Shown here in pieces: positions 1 to 10,659 of a stretch of 64,000 bases of DNA. The stretch comes from Athripsodes cinereus (lineage: Eukaryota; Arthropoda; Insecta; Trichoptera; Leptoceridae). The stretch is from contig OX388316.1 in the NCBI GenBank assembly GCA_947579605.1, positions 10,109,290 through 10,173,289 on the forward strand, read 5' to 3'. The notes under the pieces were generated by a model, which saw only the letters and a list, made by a program, of their open reading frames with translations, was not told the origin of the DNA and did not search any database. The position numbers and the translations under genes were made by a program. Numbering within the stretch: the first letter of the stretch is position 1; every line of letters starts with the position of its first letter.

Positions 1-223
1 GTCACCATACCGACAACCCCTCTACCCGCAAGATCCTTCACCGAGCTAGCCTCGCCTTACTGAGAGCGGAAATACAATTCAAACGTATGAAGCTCGATGA
101 AGTAAGTAAATCCCTCTTCAGCTTGCATATGAGACTGTCAAGCACCCTGCGTCCGGAATGGTGGTCCCATGTCGACAACGTCACTTCGCTTCGTGCCGAG
201 AAGAATTCTTCTTGGACCTCTGA

Positions 224-1213
224 ACGTCGTCCGACTCCCTTGTCCGTAATCTTTCTGACGTCCCCCTAGACGACGCAACGAAGTCCGCCTTGTCTAAAGG
301 CTTCAACTTCGCCGTCGCTCCGTCAAAAATCCCCGTTGATGACATTGTTATGCATGTCGAGTCCTCTATGAATAATATCCCCGCTTTAGAAGCTGAAGAA
401 ATTCGGCAAGAAATCTGTGCAGTAATTCGCACCGCCAAGCCTCCTCAACCCAACATTTCTCGTTCCGAGAAACGAGCACTTACAGAACTTCGTAAAAATC
501 CCAACGTCTTAGTCCTCCCGGCAGACAAAGGTAACTGCTCCGTTGTAATGAACACCTCCGATTACAACCAAAAAATGTCCCTTATTCTTCAGGATGCGGC
601 TTATAAAATACATCCTAATGATTCCACTACTTATCTAGAGAAGACTACGAAGTCTAAAATCGTTTCATCTACATCCATTGCAGATGAAACGAAAAAACAA
701 CTTATTCCTAGGGAAAAATCTTCGCGCTGTCCTAAAATGTACGGTTTACCGAAAATACATAAGGACGGCGTTCCCCTTCGTCCCATAGTAAGTTCTGTAA
801 ACTCTCCTACACAAAAACTTGCCGGCTATCTTGCAAATATCCTCCAGCCGGTAGCCGAGCGTTGTGCGTCATACGTTCGTAACTCCTCCCACTTCGTCGA
901 ACGCGTTAGAGATATCATCCTACAACCCAACGATCTATTAGTCAGCTTCGACGTTACGTCACTATTCACCATGATCCCGATACCAGAGGCAATGGAAACT
1001 ATCAAAAATGAAATGGACCTCCCACAAGATCTCTTAGACCTCGTCAACCATTGCCTCACATCCACATACTTCACTTTCAATGGAAAGTTTTACAAACAGA
1101 TCCTCGGGGCACCGATGGGATCGCCCTGTCGCCTATATCTTCATGTCTGGCCTCAAAACAAGAGCGCTAGACAATGCACGTCTAAAACCCAAACTGTGGC
1201 TGCGATATGTTGA
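224..1213 (+). pseudogene. PLE reverse transcriptase, N-terminal and palm part
   Basis: This is the open frame after the TGA at 221-223. It begins in the middle of a protein, so its apparent first codon is not a real start. The translation shows a Penelope-type RT: LPADKGN (near 515), GLPKIHK (near 743), PLRPIVSS (near 773), the catalytic motif A FDVTSLF with its aspartate at 950-952, and motif B GAPMGSP at 1106-1126. Immediately after motif B the frame is lost. The last roughly 28 residues before the TGA at 1211-1213 are out of frame and meaningless. The proper frame resumes in the overlapping downstream ORF. A short loss at a TGTCGCC-like direct repeat is a possible cause, but this is inference. 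In a live element the protein would copy element RNA into DNA at the target site. Confidence 0.88.
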
Positions 1214-2318
1214 CGATACGTTCGTCATATGGTCCCATGGTCGAGAAGAACTAAATCTTTTTCTCGATCATCTCAACTCCATTAGTGAATCTATCAAGTT
1301 CACAATGGAAGTTGAGGAAAACAACTGTATCCCCTTCCTTGATGTTTTAATCAAGAAAAATCCCAACGGCCACATGTCCTTCGATGTTTATCGCAAAAAA
1401 ACCCACACCGATCGATATCTTAACGCGTCGTCTCATCATCACCCCGCACAACTCTCAGGCGTAGTTAACACACTAACGCATAGATCAAAGACTATTGCCG
1501 ACGATCAACATCGGTCGGTCGAACTATCGCGCTTGAGGAGAGCCCTACAAAGCAACGGATACTCTGATTCGATTATCAAGAAGGCATTTGCCCGAGAAGA
1601 GACTCAGAGAACCGAAATCGATGATAATACTCGGTTACGGGGCTTTGCAAAGCTACCTTACGTGCGTGGAACTACCGATCGTGTCGGCCGCATACTACGC
1701 CGTCACGATATAAAAGTCGTCTTCGCTCCTCATCAAAAGATTGAATCTATGCTGCGGTGTGTTAAAGATCACATCCCAAACGAATCACACGGTGTATACG
1801 AGGTCCCGTGTAAAGACTGTCCTAAAGTCTATATAGGCAAAACTAACCGCCGCACATCTGCTCGAGTGGCTGAACACAGAGTAGATGTGAAGGGTAAAAA
1901 AACATCTTCTACCCTAGCGATGCATAGTATGACTGAAGGACACTGTATCGACTTCGATTCAGCTCGAACAATCGCCAAACTCAACAACGAGTCTTCGCGC
2001 GTATACCGCGAGGCGATTGAGATACACAAACGGGACCACAGTATGAATTCACGTGATGACAGTAAGCGATTACCGTTCGCCTGGCAAACGGTAATCGAAA
2101 AAACGCATCACTCATCTTCACGCTCGATCGCTCCCTCTCGCACAGCCGTCAACCATACACCACCGATCGACGTCACTCAAACACCCCCGAACGCAACGAC
2201 CCACACCCGTACTCGACATGCTAACATAGCCACTCCCCAGCCTGCGCGACGTAGTACCCGCCTCGCTGCACGCTCTCTCATCATACCGACCGTTTCACGC
2301 TGCGGCCGTGAATCGTAG
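1080..2318 (+). pseudogene. PLE reverse transcriptase C-part plus GIY-YIG endonuclease
   Basis: Element sequence starts about residue 17 of this ORF; the first 16 residues are read out of frame before the frameshift. RT motif C is YVDD at residues 43-46 (1206-1217), followed by IPFLDVLI and VYRKKTHTDRY, typical of the Penelope thumb region. A GIY-YIG nuclease domain follows from about residue 238: the GVY of the first strand is at 1791, YIG at 1830-1838, and the conserved arginine and histidine lie in RTSARVAEHR. Two cysteines (PCKDCPK) sit between GVY and YIG, the zinc-linker form usual in canonical Penelope elements. The last 90 residues are low-complexity and rich in Ser, Thr, Pro and Arg. 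The endonuclease is intact in this frame, but the protein is separated from its N-terminal half. Confidence 0.9.
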
Positions 2319-2422
2319 TAGGTGTACGTCGACAAAATCTCCGTTCTCCCTTGCTCATCGACGCCTGCTGCCTTCACGACACCCGCGCCGCCGAAGCCTG
2401 CCACCGCCCCTCTACGCCCCAG

Positions 2423-2454
2423 CTGATGTCAGGTTGAATCCTGCACGAAACGTC
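2423..2454 (+). ncRNA. Hammerhead-ribozyme-like motif of the PLE (degenerate)
   Basis: CTGATG at 2423-2428 and CGAAAC at 2446-2451 flank a short stem (CAGG 2430-2433 with CCTG 2440-2443), followed by GTC at 2452-2454. This is the order of a hammerhead core: CUGAUGA, stem II, GAAA, then the cleavage triplet. Hammerhead ribozymes are known in the terminal repeats of Penelope-like elements. The residue after CUGAUG is U where the core needs A, and there is no room for a stem III loop between GAAAC and GUC. As written it is therefore likely inactive, or would need a partner copy. Confidence 0.4.
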
Positions 2455-2468
2455 GGGCAGAAGCCAAC

Positions 2469-2509
2469 GGTCTTTCTCAAGACCAACTACAAAAGCCTTT
2501 CTCAAGGCT
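2469..2509 (+). other. Two matched perfect hairpins with TCTC loops
   Basis: GGTCTT-TCTC-AAGACC (2469-2484) and AGCCTT-TCTC-AAGGCT (2494-2509) are two perfect 6-bp stems with the same TCTC loop, 9 nt apart, near the 3' end of the PLE. The compensating differences (GGTC/GACC against AGCC/GGCT) suggest that pairing is conserved. Their role is unknown; RT template recognition is one possibility. Confidence 0.6.
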
Positions 2510-2541
2510 ACTGTACGTAGAGTACCCAAAAGCGATAATTC

Positions 2542-2557
2542 TATATATATATATATA
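2542..2557. repeat. (TA)n microsatellite
   Basis: An uninterrupted run of TA dinucleotides lies at the boundary between PLE-derived sequence and the first 203-bp direct repeat. Confidence 0.95.
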
Positions 2558-3148
2558 TGTTAAATGAAGTTTTCGCATTTAGCTGGATTTTCACACCTGC
2601 GAGAGTGAAGATATTAAGAAAATTACCCAACAGACACCTCATCCGCACAACCAACAGACTGTGCAAACTCCCTTTTGTATGAAACAGGAAAGGTGTCCCG
2701 ATGCTTACGAATCGGCTTAGGCTGGTTTAAGTGCACTTTACCCATGGTACGTTCACCAATTCCTATTTCAAACTGTCATGTTCGACATCTGTTGAGCATA
2801 GATGTCAACTAACAGCAACCATCTTTGTGATTGTGTTCGAGGTTGTTGACAATCTATCGTTGATTGTCAACCCGAAACACTAAATGGCGCCAGAGAACAA
2901 TTGTGTTCTCCTATTTACAGCGTTGCTTTGACCAGTGGTTTTAAATGTTAAACGAAGTTTTCGCATTTAGCTGGATTTTCACACCTGCGAGAGTGAAGAT
3001 ATTAAGAAAATTACCCAACAGACACCTCATCCGCACAACCAACAGACTGTGCAAACTCCCTTTTGTATGAAACAGGAAAGGTGTCCCGATGCTAACGAAT
3101 CGGCTTAGGCTGGTTTAAGTGCACTTTACCCATGGTACGTTCACCAAT
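2558..3148. repeat. Pair of 203-bp direct repeats with 185-bp spacer
   Basis: Copy 1 (2558-2760) and copy 2 (2946-3148) begin TGTTAAA and run in register with an offset of 388 bp, differing at only a few positions. The spacer contains a 10-bp hairpin (GTTGACAATC with GATTGTCAAC, about 2845-2871). The layout (repeat, short non-coding middle, repeat) resembles a miniature LTR element or an LTR-like repeat of the neighbouring PLE. No clear primer-binding site or polypurine tract was found, so the class is open. Confidence 0.75.
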
Positions 3149-3178
3149 CCCACCAATTCCTAATATAATATTCCTAAT

Positions 3179-3290
3179 GTGTGTGTGTGTGTGTGTATCG
3201 TCGCGTTAGTACCCAAAACGCAATATTCAAATCTTAGTTTAGGACTAACTCTAATTGTGTGAATTGTCTATACATGTTGTGTAATAATAT
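3179..3290 (+). repeat. (GT)n plus truncated tRNA-derived SINE tail
   Basis: A GT run (3179-3196) leads into a 3' SINE segment: ATCGTCGCGTTAGTACCC, then a stretch ending in GTGTGAATTGTCTA. The same segment closes the fuller SINE copies near 15.6 and 44.9 kb. The tRNA-like head is missing here. Confidence 0.7.
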
Positions 3291-5540
3291 GTTACTATCA
3301 ACTATGTGCCTTCCATACGAGTACATGCAAATGTGCAACGTTCCATTAAAATAAATCTTAAAAAGTGATATTATATTTGTACATTTGAACTTAACATAAA
3401 ATCAAATTTATAACAAATTATAAAGATACCATCATGAAAAATCACAAAAGTACAAAATAAATCCATGTCTATAGGTCTGCCTTTCAGGTAAAACAGATGA
3501 GCAAGATCAAATCAAAGAATATTTTGAGAAAATTTTCTCTTCCATAGATACGTAACTCGGTCTTAATTCTAAGACTTCCTGTAGATACATATTTAAAGAG
3601 CGAATGATTCAATCAGTTGGCGGTTTTTTTATTACATCAATTAACTAACCAACTTAAATTATAATATGTATTGGTTTATGCGAATGAGAGACCTTTTCCA
3701 CTCACCTACTTTTTTATAATTCAATACAGGTTTCCTATTAATTGATCACATTGTAAACTTATTAATTTTAATTCTTCAACAATCTCATGATGAATTATTG
3801 TTTTTAGTGTGACAGAACAACCATTAAAGCACTTCTAAATGGGTTAAATGCACACAGTATAAGAACACCACACAAATTAAGGTACACTCCTGTTACAATA
3901 ATATTTTGCTATTTTTTTGCGTAAGTATACCTAAGATTAAACAAAATAAATAAAATGTTTTTCGTGATATACTAAAAACGAAATTTATAACAAATTATAA
4001 TCTTATACATACGTAAGGTGTATAAGATTATAATTTTATAATTTTATAATTATAATTCCATGCTCTTAGGGTGAATTTTGTTTTGAGGGCTACCCTAACT
4101 CTTTTATTTTTCATCAAATAAATATCAATTTTTCATATCTATACTACACCAAAATATTAGATATAGATAGAGAGAATTATCAGTTTTATCACAATAATCG
4201 AAAATGGGTGCTAATTACCCCAATTTTGATAACAATGACAAAACTATATATATTCATGAGGGGTGAGTAATGATACCGAAGGCCACTATATCTGTTTCTC
4301 ACATTTAGATATAGAATACTCGTAGTTGCAACAAAATTAATCGAGCTAGTCACCCTAAGAGTACATTGAAATATTGGTACTTAATGTGATAATAACTTGA
4401 GAAAATATGCTGTTTTCCGTAATTTTATTTATGCTTATAGAAAACAGATGAGTAGGAAGTAAAGTATATGTATATATTTAAGTTAAACTTAATAATCGAC
4501 TTTACCAACATCTTCATAAACAGAACAGAAAATTGGAATCGAATGAAATAATGTTCATATATAGACAACATTGCAATATGTAACTACATACTATCGTTAC
4601 AATTTTACGTACCCGCCTGTAATATGTTTCTCTCTTAACTTGTTCAGCGCTCGTTGAAGTCTTCCGACATGATAGCTGCTCTGTAGCATGTATTATTATT
4701 TCTATTATATTTAATAATATATTATTGTTTCATCTCATTAAATGTTGCGTATGTTGTATTTATATTTACATAAATGTAGGAAAAACAGTAATATGTAACA
4801 TGTACCAATAGGTTAATTCCTTAAAAACGATTATTTATTATGTCATCGATAGTACATAAAATAATTATTTAAACCTGACTATGAGATTATTATGGGTTAC
4901 ATCTATGATTTTCTACTGAGAGGAAATGCCTTTGATATTTCCACAATCTTTGTACGTACCACCTTTCAAATAGAAATCCTTTGGCAGGTAGGTACCTTCT
5001 ATTTATTTACTATTTATATTATCACTACATATACCACAAACCACGAATAGAGTAACTATGTAGTAAACTGAAATAAACATGAGCATGTAATAAACATGAA
5101 AGTTGTCGTCTCCGTGTCAATAAAATTACTACTTTCACGATATATCGCTGAATTACAGATTTTTAATCAATTTCTTATACAGAACACTCGAAAACGAAGA
5201 AAGAAAGGGAGTCTTGTTCTTTGCCGTAAAAATCACGGTACTTTTCATTATATTTTTTTTATTTTTATAATATTTATTGATAAGACGCAATAATTTTCTC
5301 GTAAATCAGTCCTTCATATTAATTAGTGAAGAGCATACAAATAATACCTACTGAATAAGTTGACAAACTTGCATAAGAATAATTCAATAATTAATTATAT
5401 AGGTAACTCTTACTATGGTATACACATCTATGTATAAAGTATAAAATTTATTCCATGAAAACGATGCTACATTGTTACTGTCTTGATCAAGATATTGCAG
5501 AAATTCAGGAGCAATAATTATTGGCAAATATACCTTTTTT
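3291..5540. other. AT-rich intergenic DNA, no gene seen
   Basis: Short ORFs only, all consistent with chance in AT-rich DNA. No splice-linked coding pattern, RNA gene or mobile-element protein was recognised. Confidence 0.6.
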
Positions 5541-5547
5541 AAACGTA

Positions 5548-5690
5548 ATCGGGCTAGTTGGAAGACATCACGCCTTTGCGATAAATTCGACCTATGTATG
5601 TTGGTTGTATTTAATTGGAATGTATACCTTCCATGGAATTGCTTGTTTTCAATGACCGCAGTTATGAATAAATAAATAAATAATAATATT
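5548..5690 (+). repeat. LINE-like 3' tail (CGCCTTTGCGATAAA family)
   Basis: Contains GTTGGAAGACATCACGCC, TTTGCGATAAA and a terminal run of AATA units. Relatives sit at 17325-17450, 35655-35790 and 55465-55612, all ending in AATAAATA-type tails. This looks like the 3' untranslated end of a LINE family inserted as short 5'-truncated copies. Confidence 0.55.
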
Positions 5691-5837
5691 TCAATATTTT
5701 TTTCTATCTATCGTTTATTTTAAAAGTTTGCTAATACCATATAAATAATAACTTGCCTTTTCCATTTCTTATTTTTGTCAAAATAGAACATTTTGCGTAA
5801 TTACTAATACGTTGATTTAGATATACATACATACTCT

Positions 5838-6062
5838 ATATAATGAGTTACAATCCATTGGATTGGTCTGCAACGAGTTTGGATTTTTTCCTCCATTCCT
5901 CCCTATTTTCAGCTAATCTTTTTAGTTCTACGTATGCGCCACAGTTCATGTCCTTCTTCAGTTGTCCATATAAGCGTCTCTTGGTTGACCTCTACCATTT
6001 CTGGGTGCCTGCTGTTGTGGCCACTCCAGTTAGTTCGTAGTTGGCTGATTCTTTTAAGGAAT
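5838..6062 (-). mobile_element. LINE 3' end fragment (family A)
   Basis: The reverse strand carries the same C-terminal RT-polyprotein tail as the copy at 16654-16970, including the ELKRLAENR-type region, damaged by several substitutions and indels. It ends at the family terminus CCAATGGATTGTAACTCATT followed by TATA. It is 5'-truncated and non-functional. Confidence 0.7.
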
Positions 6063-7315
6063 TACCTTCTTTCGCCTACCCTGGTTAAGACCTCTTCGTT
6101 TTTCACGTGTTCCGACCAATGGATCTTCAGCATGTGTCTGTAGCATCTCAGTTGATTTAGAAAGTGAGTCATATTTTGAGAATCCTCATCTTCTTTATGA
6201 TAGATATAATAGAACGTTATGATATTACTAAGAAATTACAAAATTACTCAGAATGCATGAAAAGTGCTTCGTCTGTGTTCTCTGGTAGATTGGTAAGAGT
6301 GAAAGAAAATGGCGTATTTAAATATATGGCGAGTTATGCCATACATAAAAAAGATATTAATTTATAAGGAAAGTAAATAAATATTACAAATATGGTAGCC
6401 CATTGGCCTGTCTCAATGGCCGTACAACCTTCTAAGGTAGTTATTGTCTCACAATTAATGCAAATAATAAAATGTATGTCAGTGTAAAAATAAATTGTGA
6501 AAAAGAATGAAATACGACCGAGTCTGATATAAATAATATTATAATGGTGTTTGAAATTAATTATCGTTAATTGAAACGTAAGGGATTGTATGATAAAATT
6601 ATTTCTAGTGTTGCCCACTTAGTACCAATAAAATACGACATTATTATAAGAAAACAATTTATTAATTCTACCAAAATAAGCTAAGACTATAGGTACTGGA
6701 AGAAATATTTAAAATCATAAGAAAAATAATATGCTAATTGACCTAATTTCCTGACCAACGTGTTATCAGATTTGAGATACTTATTTATGTTATAATGAGT
6801 AATATTATTTGAATTTCAGTTAAAGCAGATGGTTCCAACCATTTTCATTCTCTGTGTAAAAAATGTGTATGCTGTACATATTATGTAAATGCGATATGTA
6901 AGTGAATCACTGACGTTAACTTTTGGTTGACATAATAAACGTAACTTTGATTTTGAGGTACAGAAATGTAATTTTTTAGTTTATCATCGTTTTAAGATAG
7001 ATATTTGTGCCCACTCATGTACATACATGGGTACTGCATGTTGACAAACACTTATGTGTGAATAAAATACGCCCGAAGCCAATAATTGGAACTAATAGAA
7101 ATACAAATATTATTTAAAGCTATGTTCATACAGAGTTTTCAAAGGATACATTTATATGAAAATGATCATATTATTAATGTATTTTCCAAATATGGAAAGT
7201 TAACTGAATAATTTATAGTATTTAGTACCTACAATAACAAATGAGAGTGCAAGTCTCTCGGAGTATGCAGTTTTATATTGTTATCTATTTGTTATTATTT
7301 TATTTGTAAATTTAT
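6063..7315. other. Intergenic, no gene seen
   Basis: AT-rich, with only chance-length ORFs. No repeat family was recognised with confidence. Confidence 0.55.
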
Positions 7316-7585
7316 ATATAATGAGTTACAATCCATTGGATTGGTCTGCAACGAGTTTGGACTTTCTTCTCCACTCCTCCCTATTCTCAGCCAGTCTCTT
7401 CAACTCCATGTATGAGCCACAGCTCATGTCCCTCTTCAGTTGGTCCATATAGGCGTCTCTCGGTCGGCCTCTGCCATTTGTGCCTTCGGTCCTACCCTCT
7501 GCGATTGCGATGAGCAGTCATGGGTGCCTGATGTTGTGACCAATCCAGTTAGCTCGTTGTTGGCAGATTCTTTTGAGGAGTTGCT
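7316..7585 (-). mobile_element. LINE 3' end fragment (family A)
   Basis: On the minus strand the sequence encodes a recognisable LINE C-terminus: ANWIGHNIRHPGLL, GRGRPRDAYMDQL, then ELKRLAENREEWRRK, as in the 16.7-kb copy. It shares the 3' terminus CCAATGGATTGTAACTCATT and a TATA tail. It is a short 5'-truncated insertion and is not transcribable as a gene. Confidence 0.75.
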
Positions 7586-8480
7586 TTTTTGTAAATTTAT
7601 ACTTTGTGTATTCTACGTATACATTCATGAGCAGCTCCTCCATCTTTTCATAAATAGTAATAAGTGGGCAAAATTATTATTTAAGTCAAACCCAGATATA
7701 TCTTTTCTAAAAAAAAAAAAAAATTTGGAAAATTTACATTGAAGTGAGAAGCTACTCTCCCAAGAAGTCAGATAAAATATAAGATGATTCTAAAATTGTT
7801 GTTCAAGAACGAGGAAATCTTGCATTGATTTAAATTTTTATACCAAATTCAATTTGTGAAAACTGAGACAAAATAAGGTTGCATTTGACAGTTGTAAGAA
7901 ATCCACTACACTCCCTCCCTCCCTACCCGGTTTTTAAGTTTCCAATAAGAATTATATTCTGTACAATTTCGACATTATTTTCCCAAAAGAGTTGCCAGTG
8001 AATGAACTACATGTAGGTGATACAGGCCAATAAGAAGAATTATTATTATATACATTATGAAGTACAAATAAGAATGCGTTTCGAAGCTTGGATCGCTCAA
8101 CTGAAGGCCCAAGATTCTATAGCGTCGGTGAAGAAAAGACCTACTTTATTTTATGTGATTTAGTAGACATTTATAAATTTAATTATTTAAGGTTGCATAC
8201 CTTTAGTAATAACATATTACATTCCATAAATTTAATATGTAATACAGTACTACAGACTCTGTCATATTTTAAATTAGATATAGGTACCATTTATCGTTAA
8301 CATCCTGCAGTGAATGTTGTAATCCATAATCATATTTCAATTACGACAAACATAGTTATATGTAAATGAACTCGATTTTATGCAATTGATCCTTGCATCC
8401 TAGTAATAAAACATTATTTAAGTAAAAAATTAATTAATCTCAGTAATCCTGAAATATTTTATTTAAAACATACTTTTTTT
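7586..8480. other. Intergenic with a small SINE end remnant and A-run
   Basis: AACCCAGATATATCTTTT near 7690, followed by a long A-run, matches the terminal 20 bp of the SINE copies at 17062 and 32455. Nothing else was recognised. Confidence 0.45.
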
Positions 8481-8486
8481 ACTTAC

Positions 8487-8590
8487 TTCCCCCATGTCTC
8501 CAGACATCTATCTCTGTCGTGAGCTTTCTACAACCAGTCACCAACGATTCTTCTAATGTCATCAGACCATCGTGTGGGAGGTTCTCCTCT
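8487..8590 (-). pseudogene. LINE RT C-terminal fragment
   Basis: The minus strand reads GEPPTRWSDDIRRIVGDWL, an in-frame stop, then KAHDRDRCLETWGK. This fits the common LINE C-terminus pattern (GRPPTRWSDD..., then AQDR.xW). It is roughly 100 bp of dead LINE, of a different family from the copies at 5.8 and 7.3 kb. Confidence 0.65.
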
Positions 8591-8599
8591 ACTCCTTTT

Positions 8600-9339
8600 A
8601 TCTTCACGAGGTTTCCACTCCACAATTCATTAAATAGATTTTCAATTGATTTATTGCGATTGAAAACATGCGATTTTAATATCTGAGTGGGAGTAGTTAA
8701 GGTTGTTGAAAATTTGTACAATTTGTATAATTATTTCCTTTTTCTAAATCTATTTTTTTTATTAAAAGTTTTAGTTTTCAACGAAACACAAACAAAAAAG
8801 TTAAGAAATATTTTTAAGTCTTGCTGTAAGTTTATGATAATTTCGTTTTACATTACGAGTAAAGATAAATGTTCCAAAACGAATAATTACACATAATAAA
8901 ATAAATTTGAAAAACATAACTCAGGTATATAAAATGCATACGCGGTGATAATTAATAAAACCATACAGGATATTTTTAACATTTTTTATTAAGAAAGAAA
9001 ACAATAAATAAGTAAACAATAAATTTAAAAAATAAGTGCATAGGTACGTAATAAAAATAGTCTAAATGTAGGCATATAGAAGTATAAATTACGTAAGTCG
9101 TAAGATTATAATAAATAAATACTTAAGTTTGTAAATACCTACTAAGATTGTATATAAGATCATAAAAATAAGAAAAGAGAAGTAATTTAGAAGGTAGGTA
9201 GAAAAATAAATAATGAGAACTAATATTGCTTACTTTGCATACGTATCCATAGGATACAACATTACAAAGTAATAGGATAGTATTTATGCAATAATTCAGG
9301 ATAGAAGAAAGCGTTTTCAGTGAAAAAGAAGGAAAATAA
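8600..9339. other. Downstream flank of the cuticle gene, no gene seen
   Basis: AT-rich, with many AATAAA-like strings on both strands. No coding pattern. Confidence 0.5.
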
Positions 9340-9345
9340 TTTATT
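9340..9345 (-). promoter_or_regulatory. Polyadenylation signal of the cuticle gene
   Basis: Minus-strand AATAAA begins about 9 nt past the TAA stop of the cuticle gene. It is unusually close to the stop, so further AATAAA copies downstream (for example near 9000-9120) may be used instead. Confidence 0.55.
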
Positions 9346-9353
9346 GACCTAAT

Positions 9354-10591
9354 TTACCAACCGTAGTTGACTCCGAGTCCTGAGGAGTAGGTAGCGTGAG
9401 ACACAGCAGAGGCTGGGGAGTAGGCAATAGCGGCCTTGACTACTGGAGCAGCGGCGGCATAATGTGCTGGGGCAGCGGCATAATGTACTGGAGCAGCGGC
9501 ATAATGAGCTGGGGCAGCGGCGTAGTGAGCTGGGGCTGTGGCGTAGTGGGCTGGGGCGGCATATTGGACAGCTGGTGCAGAGTAGGAGACTACTGGAGCA
9601 GCGGCAACGTATTTAGCGTCATTGGTGATACGAGTGTCGTATTTACGGACGCTGGAGAAAGCTGTGTCGATAGCCTTAGCCTGATGGGATACGGCGTGGT
9701 CACCTCCGTGAGAGCGGAGGGTGTTTTCGTAAGATGAGGCGATAGCGTGACCAGCATCAGGGTAGTGAGACACAGCTGGGACAGAATAGTGTGAGATGGT
9801 TGGGGCAGCGTAGTGGGCTACAGCTGGAGCAGCGGCATAGTGGGCAACAGCTGGAGCAGCGGCGTAGTGTGAGACAGCTGGAGAAGCATAGTGGGCAGAG
9901 GAGGCATACTGCACAGCTGGGGCAGAGTAGTGAGCCACGGCGGGGGCAGCAGCGTAGTGGGCTACGGCTGGGGCGGCATAGGTCTTAGCTACAACTGGGG
10001 CAGAGTATGTGGTGTAAGCTGGAGCGGCGTAGGCAGCCTTGGCAACGATGGGTCCTGAGGAGTATGAAGCGACTGGGGCGGCATAAGAAGCCTTAGCATA
10101 AACTGGAGCAGCCACAGAGGAGTACACTGTGGAGACATCAGCAGCTGAGGAGTAGTGGGCCACTGGGGCAGCCAGGAGGCCAGCGTGGGCTGTGGCCAAA
10201 GCAGCGAGGAGGACTACCAACTGGAATAATATCACATCATATTAATATTAAATAGTACGAGAATCAAAATATATTAGAATTTAAAAAAAAACCTTTTTCC
10301 CCGTAAGGTTGTATTGTTCTGCCATTAAAAAAATATTCTCAACAAAGCAAAAAAAAATGGCACAAATAATTTAACAAAAGCAATAGTGTACTAAATTCAC
10401 AACAGTTAATTTTTTATATCACACAATAAAAATAAATTATTTATTTTTCTAGTTTAGATAATGTACGTATAGTTTGCACTCAGAAAACGACACATGATAT
10501 ACATAAGTTTGGTAATATCGATCACTATTTGAATAAACTAATGCATTATATTATTTTATATCACAAATGAATGTTATACCTTGAATGCCAT
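9354..10591 (-). CDS. Cuticular protein with retinin-like domain (CPLCA-like)
   Basis: Structural protein of the insect exoskeleton, secreted by epidermis. Two coding exons are visible on the minus strand: exon 1 (10591-10580) is ATGGCATTCAAG, encoding MAFK, followed by a GT donor. Exon 2 (10220-9354) follows an AG acceptor preceded by a pyrimidine-rich ATTATTCC. The spliced product of 292 aa starts [18 protein letters not shown], a clear signal peptide. The unspliced ATG at 10235 lies in the intron and is not favoured. The mature part is Ala/Pro/Tyr/His/Val-rich with repeated AAPAVAHY and APAHYAAA blocks. Between them, about residues 165-208, lies a unique block with [18 protein letters not shown] and [16 protein letters not shown], as in retinin-like domains of CPLCA cuticular proteins. 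The exon is GC-rich against its surroundings because of Ala and Pro codons. A TATA box and polyA signal frame it. The family label is less sure than the cuticular role. Confidence 0.93.
10221..10579 (-). other. Intron 1 of the cuticle gene (359 bp)
   Basis: GT at 10579-10578 and AG at 10222-10221 on the minus strand. It is AT-rich. Separating a 4-codon first exon from the rest of the signal peptide is the usual gene architecture for insect cuticular proteins. Confidence 0.88.
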
Positions 10592-10643
10592 TGTAGCTTA
10601 ATGTATCAGATACGAATGATGATTTGGGGTACGAAGTGTGAGC

Positions 10644-10651
10644 CTTATATA
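10644..10651 (-). promoter_or_regulatory. TATA box of the cuticle gene
   Basis: TATATAAG on the minus strand, about 53-60 nt upstream of the ATG at 10591. This places a start site near 10615-10625 and leaves a short leader. Confidence 0.75.
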
Positions 10652-10659
10652 GTGGGCCC

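Larger units (their letters stand above)
1..2520 (+). mobile_element. Penelope-like retroelement, decayed, cut by window edge
   Basis: The stretch carries the diagnostic Penelope-like combination of a reverse transcriptase followed by a GIY-YIG endonuclease, on the plus strand. Coding similarity is already present at the left edge (about 60-220, ending in a stop at 221-223), so the true 5' end lies outside the window. At least one in-frame stop (TGA at 221) and one frameshift (about 1125) show that this copy is dead. After the coding part come a serine/threonine/arginine-rich C-terminal tail, a hammerhead-like motif (2423-2454), two matched hairpins (2469-2509) and a TA microsatellite. Codon use and GC content are higher than in the surrounding AT-rich DNA, as expected for an insertion. 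Confidence 0.9.

Noticed and set aside
2884..2900. TGGCGCC near 2884 as a retroviral primer-binding site
   Set aside because: It lies well inside the spacer between the 203-bp repeats, not next to a repeat end.
9396..9988. Plus-strand ORFs across the cuticle gene (Gly/Trp/Ser-rich)
   Set aside because: Antisense shadows of the Ala/Pro/Tyr repeat codons of the minus-strand gene.
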